This document shows, in pieces, positions 1-4,880 of a stretch of 7,423 nucleotides of DNA. The stretch's first letter is position 1; each line of letters begins with the position of its first letter. The notes beneath the pieces were generated by a model. That model saw only the letters and a list, made by a program, of their open reading frames with translations. It was not told where the DNA came from and did no database searches. Made by a program: the position numbers and the translations under genes. This DNA comes from JBBRLG01 sp038231495 (GTDB lineage: Bacteria > Planctomycetota > Planctomycetia > Gemmatales > Gemmataceae), in contig JBBRLG010000383.1 of the NCBI GenBank assembly GCA_038231495.1, positions 1 through 7,423 of the forward strand. Reading direction: 5' to 3'.

Positions 1-47
1 ACGGGCTTCCAGCCCGTCCGTGTCCTCTGGACGGGCTGGAAGCCCGT
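1..47. repeat. Nested REP-like palindrome
   Basis: Two 17-base arms (1-17 and 31-47) are perfect reverse complements separated by 13 bases. Each arm is itself a small hairpin, ACGGGCT-TCC-AGCCCGT, so the element can fold either as one long stem or as two short stem-loops. No T-run follows, which makes it a poor intrinsic terminator. The form resembles dispersed REP-type palindromes found between genes in GC-rich bacteria; I infer that it is a multi-copy element, but only one copy is visible here. It could extend left of the window. Confidence 0.7.
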
Positions 48-168
48 CCTACAGCAGACCTCCCGAAAGATTTGCCACACCCTTGGGTTCCGAGCGGCGG
101 CACGTCAGTTGCATTGCATTCCTGTACCAACGACGATTGGGCGCGCATCCATGAATTAGGGAGAGGCC

Positions 169-543
169 ATGAGACGCCATCGAGTCAACCTTATGGACAA
201 GGCGCAGACGGAAGCGATTGACAAGGCCAGGGTCAAACGTACTCGCCGCGACGCGAGCCGCAAGGGTAAAGAAACGTCTACTCCGGTTACGCCCGGCGGC
301 GAGACCGGCGGCGTTGCCGAGACGATTAAAGACCTGGCGGCGGGGGCCGTCGCCACAGTAGAGGAGATGGTAAGCAGCGCTTCCGAAAAGATACACGACA
401 TGATCGGAGGCACTGCGCCCGCTCCCGCTCCCGCCAAGAAAACCTCCCGGCGAGCCAAGTCGGTGAAGGAACCCGGCGCGGCTGATCCGCAGGGCGCGCC
501 GGCTCCGCAAGCGGCCGGCACGCCAAAAAGTCAGCGCCGGTAA
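169..543 (+). CDS. Small basic Ala/Pro/Lys-rich hypothetical protein
   Basis: A 124-residue protein that I do not recognise. The N-terminal 36 residues are strongly basic (MRRHRV, VKRTRR, RKGK). Residues 49-80 look like one amphipathic helix (ETIKDLAAGAVATVEEMV and onward). From residue 82 an APAPAPAKK stretch leads into a Lys/Arg- and Pro/Ala-rich tail ending SQRR. There is no signal peptide, membrane segment or catalytic motif. The composition recalls small nucleic-acid- or polyanion-binding proteins with histone-H1-like tails, but that is only a resemblance. The start at 169 is favoured by the purine-rich AGGGAGAGG just upstream; the in-frame ATG at 193 lacks such a site. The gene converges on the large minus-strand gene with 3 bases between stops, so their transcripts probably overlap at the 3' ends. 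It is supported as coding by its plausible start and ribosome site, not by homology. Confidence 0.6.
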   Translation: MRRHRVNLMDKAQTEAIDKARVKRTRRDASRKGKETSTPVTPGGETGGVAETIKDLAAGAVATVEEMVSSASEKIHDMIGGTAPAPAPAKKTSRRAKSVKEPGAADPQGAPAPQAAGTPKSQRR

Positions 544-546
544 TCC

Positions 547-3500
547 TCAAGGGGTCGGCGGTGGAACCGGGTCGTAAAGGAAGCTCGGACCATAAAAGTT
601 GACATTCCCTGGAGAAAGCGGCTTCGCCATGAGAGTGCGCGCCAGCGGCGTCAACGCGCGCATCACGTCAATTGCCAGCTTCAGTTTGTGCTTGTCGCCG
701 TCGGCCCATGCGTTTTGCAGCAGGCCGAGCATCGCGGTGAAACGCTGGTTGAAAGGTCGCGAAACTTCCGGGTCCGCCCAGCCGCCCTTCGGCACCTCGG
801 CCATGTTGAAAACGGCAGGGAACGTCAGCGCGCCACCCCACTTGGCCTTGCCGTCCGGCCCCTTTACGATCAACTTCTGTTCCGCGATCTGCTGGAAGCG
901 GTAGTAGTGCGCCAACTCGTCGCCGAAGGGTGTCGTGAAGGCAGACTGTGTCGTCCCTTCGCCCTGGTCCTTGATCTGCGTCAGTGCCTTGGTAACACCG
1001 GCAAGGTCGGTGACCGGGTACAGGCCGACCATCGGCTCTGTCAACTGGTGGGTGCCGTCCAGTGGCGGGTCTACCTGCGTGAAGCAGTTGAGGAGGGCGT
1101 CGTAGAACTGCCCGATCGTCTGGAACGTCTGCGTCAAGCCGGCGATCGGCACCGGGTCCAGGGGGCGTTCAATCTGCATCCAAACGTCGCGGACCAACGG
1201 CACCGACAGGCCGACGAGGCTGACGATCAGGCCGGGATGGACGCCGCCGGGTAGTTCGCACGGGTACGGCGGCACGAACCCTTTGGAGTTGATCTGCGGC
1301 ACTTCGCCCAGGGCGACGAGCAGGTTGCACGCCAACCCCATGTGCAGCATCTCTTGCAGCACGACGGCCATGATGACGTCATAGACCGGATCGTTGTCGT
1401 TTTTGACCGACCACAGACCGCAGAGGTAAGGCGGAATGGTGGCAAACTCCAGCCGGGCCGCTTCGCGCAAACCCTCCTTGATCCAGTCAACGTCGCGGTC
1501 CGCCGGCGGGACGGCCAGAAGCGCCTGGATGGAGACCGATGGCGTTGCCGAGGCGGTGGTCGGCGGCGAACCGGCCGGGCGCGGCGGCGGTGCGTCCGCC
1601 CGCAGCCGCGTGCTCGCCTGCAGTGTGTTACCGCGGTAGCCGCGCAGCTCCAGCACCATCGAGCCGCCGGTCGCGGGTAGGGTGAAGGTGTGCGGCCCGT
1701 CCGACACGTCGAGGGTGAGGCGCGGGCGGCCGTTGACCAGCACGTCCACCCGGTCGAGGTTCACGGTCGTCGCCGTCACCCGGTGGGCCGCATTGGCCGC
1801 GGTGCCGGCCGCCAGTTCCGCGTCGAGCGTGTAGGCGGTTCCGGTTTCCAGGACCGAGCAAGCATGCTCGATCAGATCGACGTTTCCCTCCAGAAGGTCG
1901 TTCAGAGTCATGTCGTGGGTCTGGTTGGCGGTGACGCCCAGGTCCTCCAGGGGGACGCCGGACTGTAGCCCGGCACGGACCGAGCGGCGGATGGCGATGC
2001 TGAAGGAGGCGTTGCCGGGAATTTTTTGGAAAGGGGAGTTGGGCTCCGGGAAAACCTGGAGAAGGAAGTTGTGCGTCCAGACGTTGGCACCGCCCGCGCC
2101 GGTACGGGGTGCCGTGCCCAAGATTATGCCGATGCCATGGTCCTGAAAGCCGGCCGCGAAAATGTCGGTGGTGCTATAGCACCGGGCGTCGGTGATCAGG
2201 ACCACCGGGCCGCGGTACTTCTGCCCGATGCTGTTGCACAGTTCGGGCGACGTCAGGGGGAAGCCTTGCGAGTACGCCGCCGCGGTCTGGACCGACTGCA
2301 CGATCGACGCCTTCCACGAGTTCAGGGACGAGACCTTTTCGCACAAGCGCAGCGTCAACGGCGAACTGACGAAGGAGAACGAGGCCGGTTCGATGGGCTG
2401 CGGCGTGAGTAGCTGGAGCAGCATCTCGCCGGCCGCGATGAGGCCACCGCCGTTGCCGCGTACGTCCAGGATCAGGCCCCCCTGCGGCAACAGCGCGGCG
2501 ATCCGGATGAATTCGTCGACGAACTGCCCGACGTCCCACACGTCGAAGGTGACGAGGCGGATGTAGCCGAACTGCTTGCCGGATTTGCTGGTGACGGCCT
2601 TGAACTTCGGGAAGGCGTCGGGCAGAACGCTTTGCGCGCTCACGTCGGCCTGGGCGTCCTTGGCCGCGCGGTCCAGGGTTGCAGCGCATTGGCGGGCGTG
2701 GGCGGCGGTTCGGGTGAAGGCCTCAAGGCCGGCTCGGCCGGGGATGGCGGCGGGGCCGGGGGTCGGTCCGACAGCCTTGACAACGGCGCCCATTTGCCGC
2801 GCGGTCTCCACCGCCACCGTCGAGAACAACAGCTTCTTAACGCGCCGCTGAATCTCGGTCTTGACGTCGAGGCCGAGGCCGGCGGCGGCATCGCTCCGCG
2901 CCCCCAACGGATCGACGCCACCGGCAAAGGCGTTCGGCTCGAAAACCTGCCAGTTGAAGCGGCCCTCGCGAACCGTTTTGCCATCCAGGTCCGAGTAGCG
3001 CAGCTCCACCCACTCCTCATCGGGCGGCAGCGACATGCCCATCCAGCGGTTCGTCAGCGTTGCCAACCCCTGGGCGTGCCGGGCGTCCAGGTTGCTGCCG
3101 GCCTCGCGTTCGGCGTTCACCTCAACGGCCCGGTCGATGGGCACGCCGTTCCAGTGGGTCGGGATGACACCCGGTTTGAGGTTCGGGTCGGTGTTCAGCG
3201 GCGACACCTCGGTGACGACGTAGTGCGGTTTCTTGTCGGGTTTAATGAAGAATTCATCGATCCGGAAGGGCAAGAAGGCGACGCGGCTTCGGTACGGGTC
3301 TGGCAGGATGTAGGTGGTGTGCTTGTCGCGCAAGTGGGTATAGATCGCGATCATCTCGTCGTGAAAGGCCCGCTCGGACAGCGCCGCCAGCCGCAGCCGC
3401 AACAGCCGTAACCGCTGCACCGGGTCGATGGCGTGCATGGCTCGTTTGAGCGGCAGGTGGACGTAAAACTGTTCGACCATCACCAACGCCTGCTCGATAA

Positions 3501-3627
3501 GCTTGTCGCGGTCGTCGAGGCTCAACTCGTTGGCGCTTTTGAGGAAGTCGGGCAGGGTCTGGATCTTTCCCAAATTTTTCTCCACCGCCGCACGCTCGAC
3601 GTTGTTTGGCGGATTCGTCGTGGCCAT
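547..3627 (-). CDS. S41 (CPAF/tricorn-like) peptidase fused to VioB/RebD-type ferritin-like domain
   Basis: A 1026-residue protein with two unrelated enzyme-like halves. Residues 1-120 are helical and end in LRDKHTTYILP, where His103 matches the catalytic His region of CPAF-like peptidases. Residues 125-230 include a PDZ-like stretch (LKPGVIPTHWNGVPIDRAVE). The S41 core spans about 350-565: LILDVRGNGGG (385-395, oxyanion loop), ITDARCYSTTDIFAAG (Ser485 at the nucleophile position), GTAPRTGAGG (504-513) and LEDLGV (Glu561). The Lys of CtpA/Tsp enzymes is absent, so a Ser-His-Glu centre as in chlamydial CPAF is inferred. Residues 596-675 look beta-rich, and 676-698 are a Pro/Ala/Thr linker. Residues 712-1016 match the ferritin-like domain of VioB/RebD iminophenyl-pyruvate dimer synthases: LEFATIPPYL (Glu727), LQEMLHMGLACNLL (Glu759, His762), MQIERP (Glu820), IKDQGEG (Glu890), ELAHYYRFQQ (Glu904, His907) and a terminal FYGPSFLY. 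There is no signal peptide, so it is probably cytoplasmic. The substrate and the reaction are unknown. The start at 3627 is chosen for its strong ribosome site; the frame is open further upstream to 3804, but that part resembles no protein. Confidence 0.88.
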   Translation of the reverse strand: MATTNPPNNVERAAVEKNLGKIQTLPDFLKSANELSLDDRDKLIEQALVMVEQFYVHLPLKRAMHAIDPVQRLRLLRLRLAALSERAFHDEMIAIYTHLRDKHTTYILPDPYRSRVAFLPFRIDEFFIKPDKKPHYVVTEVSPLNTDPNLKPGVIPTHWNGVPIDRAVEVNAEREAGSNLDARHAQGLATLTNRWMGMSLPPDEEWVELRYSDLDGKTVREGRFNWQVFEPNAFAGGVDPLGARSDAAAGLGLDVKTEIQRRVKKLLFSTVAVETARQMGAVVKAVGPTPGPAAIPGRAGLEAFTRTAAHARQCAATLDRAAKDAQADVSAQSVLPDAFPKFKAVTSKSGKQFGYIRLVTFDVWDVGQFVDEFIRIAALLPQGGLILDVRGNGGGLIAAGEMLLQLLTPQPIEPASFSFVSSPLTLRLCEKVSSLNSWKASIVQSVQTAAAYSQGFPLTSPELCNSIGQKYRGPVVLITDARCYSTTDIFAAGFQDHGIGIILGTAPRTGAGGANVWTHNFLLQVFPEPNSPFQKIPGNASFSIAIRRSVRAGLQSGVPLEDLGVTANQTHDMTLNDLLEGNVDLIEHACSVLETGTAYTLDAELAAGTAANAAHRVTATTVNLDRVDVLVNGRPRLTLDVSDGPHTFTLPATGGSMVLELRGYRGNTLQASTRLRADAPPPRPAGSPPTTASATPSVSIQALLAVPPADRDVDWIKEGLREAARLEFATIPPYLCGLWSVKNDNDPVYDVIMAVVLQEMLHMGLACNLLVALGEVPQINSKGFVPPYPCELPGGVHPGLIVSLVGLSVPLVRDVWMQIERPLDPVPIAGLTQTFQTIGQFYDALLNCFTQVDPPLDGTHQLTEPMVGLYPVTDLAGVTKALTQIKDQGEGTTQSAFTTPFGDELAHYYRFQQIAEQKLIVKGPDGKAKWGGALTFPAVFNMAEVPKGGWADPEVSRPFNQRFTAMLGLLQNAWADGDKHKLKLAIDVMRALTPLARTLMAKPLSPGNVNFYGPSFLYDPVPPPTP

Positions 3628-3633
3628 GAGAGG

Positions 3634-3640
3634 CTCCCTT
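3634..3640 (-). promoter_or_regulatory. Ribosome binding site of the peptidase-ferritin gene
   Basis: Read on the minus strand, AAGGGAG lies 6 bases before the ATG at 3627-3625. It decides the start: the longest open frame would begin 59 codons earlier at 3804, where I see no comparable site and where the residues look like translated untranslated region. Confidence 0.75.
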
Positions 3641-3711
3641 CGCGCTGAAATGCCTACCGAACTATTCCCGCCGGCCACCCCCATGGGCGTTGGCTCCGAT
3701 TGCAGAGGCTG

Positions 3712-3740
3712 AAGGTACCATCTCGAAAAACCGATTGCAA
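3712..3740 (-). promoter_or_regulatory. Weak candidate sigma-70-type promoter for the peptidase-ferritin gene
   Basis: On the minus strand, TTGCAA (3740-3735, 4 of 6 matches to the -35 consensus) is followed by exactly 17 bases and TACCTT (3717-3712, 3 of 6 matches to the -10 consensus). This would give a leader of roughly 80 bases. The 8-base direct repeat CCGATTGC (plus strand, 3696-3703 and 3731-3738) occurs once overlapping the -35 box and once just downstream of the -10 box. Matches this weak arise by chance, so this is a candidate only. Confidence 0.25.
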
Positions 3741-3744
3741 GCAC

Positions 3745-3761
3745 TTGGCAGCCGGTGCCAA
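3745..3761. promoter_or_regulatory. Inverted repeat TTGGCA-N5-TGCCAA, candidate operator
   Basis: A perfect 6-base inverted repeat with a 5-base centre (TTGGCA at 3745-3750, TGCCAA at 3756-3761). It lies 4 bases upstream of the candidate -35 box of the minus-strand peptidase gene. The shape suits a dimeric helix-turn-helix regulator, and the position would suit an activator of that gene. No T-run follows, so it is not a terminator. The regulator is unknown; an OmpR-type protein would be expected to prefer direct repeats instead. Confidence 0.35.
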
Positions 3762-3826
3762 TGGTTTCGCGGCAAGGGGCACCAAGCCCGAAACGAGCAA
3801 GCAAATACGCTTGAAGCGTTCTCCGC

Positions 3827-3844
3827 TTCGTTACGATTCGTTAC
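3827..3844. promoter_or_regulatory. Tandem direct repeat TTCGTTAC-GA-TTCGTTAC, candidate response-regulator site
   Basis: Two identical 8-base units repeat with a 10-base period (3827-3834 and 3837-3844). OmpR/PhoB-family regulators bind as head-to-tail dimers on tandem repeats spaced by about one helical turn, usually 10-11 bases, and a gene of that family starts 253 bases downstream. Autoregulation, and control of the divergent peptidase gene, are inferences. An adjacent short inverted repeat GAAGCG-N5-CGCTTC (3813-3829) overlaps the first unit. A TAGAAT box lies at 3868-3873 with no good partner at the correct distance. Confidence 0.35.
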
Positions 3845-4083
3845 AACTTTCCCCCGGCCGCGTCGGATAGAATGCCTCAGACCACGCGGGTGGCATGATT
3901 CTGGACAAACGAAGCGGGGGCGCCGGTCGTCATATAGATAGCGAAACGTTTGGCTCACCCGGTAAACTTATGAACACTTATTCACGCCGGTAGCGCGTGT
4001 CTGGAATTGGCTGAGGACTAATAGCTGAAAGCTGAGAGCTATTTATTCCCCACTTCCCGCCGCCCGCATCCGGACTCCCGACC

Positions 4084-4090
4084 GAGGAGG
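4084..4090 (+). promoter_or_regulatory. Strong ribosome binding site of the response regulator
   Basis: GAGGAGG lies 6 bases before the ATG at 4097 and fixes that start. It is far stronger than the site in front of the downstream kinase, suggesting more regulator than kinase is made, as is usual in such operons. Confidence 0.8.
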
Positions 4091-4096
4091 CGACTC

Positions 4097-4876
4097 ATGC
4101 ACCCCGCGCGCATCGTGGTGATCGAGGACGAACATCCCATCCGGCGGGGCATTTGCGATGCCCTCCGCGCGTCCGGCTACGAGGTGGCCGAGGCCGCCGA
4201 CGGCCTTTTGGGCCAGAACGAGGCCGTGCGTGCCGGCGTCGATCTGGTGCTGCTCGACCTGTTGCTGCCGCGGCGCGACGGCCTGGAAGTGCTGGCCAAC
4301 GTCCGCCGGGTGCGGGCCGCGCTGCCCATCATCATCTTGACCGCGCGCGGCACCGAGGACGACCGGGTTCGCGGCCTGAAGATGGGGGCCGACGATTATG
4401 TGGTCAAACCGTTCTCGGCCCGCGAGTTGTTGGCCCGCGTCGAGGCCGTGCTGCGGCGGGTGCCCAAGCCGGCCAAGGAGGTGCGCGGCGCGCGCCTGGG
4501 TCGGGCGGTCATCGACCTGAAACGCCGGGAAATTTGCTGGTCGGAGGACGAGCGCGGCGACCTGTCCGAGACGGAGAGTGCCATCCTGGCGTTCCTGGTG
4601 GCGCACTGCAAGCGGGCGGTGTCGCGTGAGGAGTTGCTGACGCACGTGTGGGGCATCGAGCCGTTGGGGTTGGAGACGCGCACCGTGGACATGCACATCG
4701 CCCGGCTGCGGACGAAGCTGCGCGACCCGTCGGGCAACCATCCGCTGGAGGCGATCTTGACCGTCCGGGCGCTGGGCTACATGGCCGGGCCGGACTTGCT
4801 GCCCCTTGACAACGAGAAGCCTTTGCCGCTTGCGGCTGAGCGCTCAGCCGCAAGCGGCAAAAAAGTTCCGAGATGA
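4097..4876 (+). CDS. OmpR/PhoB-family response regulator
   Basis: A 259-residue DNA-binding response regulator, the first gene of a two-component operon. The receiver domain (about 4-121) has the acidic pocket Glu10-Asp11, the phospho-acceptor Asp54 in VLLDLLLP, the switch Thr82 in ILTARG and Lys104 in VVKPFSARELLARVEAVLRR. The winged-helix effector domain (about 132-231) contains LSETESAILAFL, the SREELLTHVWG turn, the recognition helix TRTVDMHIARLRTKL (195-208) and the wing hairpin ending LTVRALGYMA. All key residues are present, so it should be functional. It probably receives phosphate from the kinase encoded 4 bases downstream. Family members normally stop soon after the GY of the wing; this one carries about 28 further residues, of which roughly 242-255 (PLPLAAERSAASGK) are encoded by a 40-bp palindrome. 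The tail is probably a by-product of that repeat and not a domain. Confidence 0.95.
   Translation: MHPARIVVIEDEHPIRRGICDALRASGYEVAEAADGLLGQNEAVRAGVDLVLLDLLLPRRDGLEVLANVRRVRAALPIIILTARGTEDDRVRGLKMGADDYVVKPFSARELLARVEAVLRRVPKPAKEVRGARLGRAVIDLKRREICWSEDERGDLSETESAILAFLVAHCKRAVSREELLTHVWGIEPLGLETRTVDMHIARLRTKLRDPSGNHPLEAILTVRALGYMAGPDLLPLDNEKPLPLAAERSAASGKKVPR
4822..4861. repeat. 40-bp perfect palindrome at the regulator/kinase gene junction
   Basis: Positions 4822-4841 and 4842-4861 are exact reverse complements with no spacer; the centre reads TGAGCGCTCA and the arms begin TTTGCCGCTTGCGG. In RNA it would form a very stable hairpin ending 19 bases before the kinase start codon, followed by A-residues and not T-residues, so it is not an intrinsic terminator on the plus strand. 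It lies inside the last codons of the response regulator. It is probably a REP-type mobile palindrome. It may adjust the ratio of regulator to kinase by stabilising or attenuating the mRNA, or by slowing ribosomes before the coupled start. Confidence 0.9.
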
Positions 4877-4880
4877 CATC

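Larger units (their letters stand above)
3628..4096. other. Divergent intergenic region (469 bases) with no gene
   Basis: This region separates the minus-strand peptidase-ferritin gene from the plus-strand two-component operon, so it must hold both promoters. Besides the sites listed separately, it contains a 7-base inverted repeat, AATAGCT (4020-4026) and AGCTATT (4037-4043), enclosing another AGCTGA copy. It lies about 40 bases before the strong ribosome site of the response regulator, in what is probably its leader. Open frames crossing the region on both strands have no credible start sites or recognisable residues. It is less GC-rich than the neighbouring genes, as expected for a regulatory region. 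I could not place a convincing plus-strand -35/-10 pair. Confidence 0.7.

Noticed and set aside
2632..3411. 259-codon open frame on the plus strand, plus several shorter ones opposite the fusion gene
   Set aside because: These are shadows of a GC-rich real gene on the minus strand, with skewed Gly/Arg/Val composition, no ribosome sites and no recognisable motifs.
547..3627. Secreted or membrane-anchored location of the fusion protein
   Set aside because: The N-terminus (MATTNPPNNVERAAVEKN) has no hydrophobic core or twin-arginine motif, and the hydrophobic stretch at 800-812 belongs to the ferritin-like domain.
3745..3761. Exact match to the vertebrate nuclear factor I site pattern TTGGCA-N5-TGCCAA
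   Set aside because: The surrounding genes are plainly bacterial; the match to that consensus is a coincidence of a simple inverted repeat.
3735..3792. Possible sigma-54 promoter on the minus strand (TGG...TTGC pairs)
   Set aside because: The GG and GC elements are not separated by the required 10 bases in any pairing I could form.
3628..3804. In-frame 59-codon extension at the start of the peptidase-ferritin gene
   Set aside because: The ATG at 3627 has a strong AAGGGAG site 6 bases upstream. The extension has none, resembles no protein, and would cover the candidate promoter.
4806..4880. Earlier TTG start for the kinase
   Set aside because: It would add 25 residues translated from the palindrome ahead of the first membrane segment, while the ATG at 4881 has the usual coupled position just after the regulator stop.
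4822..4880. Palindrome as an intrinsic terminator between regulator and kinase
   Set aside because: It is followed by A-residues on the plus strand, lies inside coding sequence, and the kinase has no other promoter that I can see.
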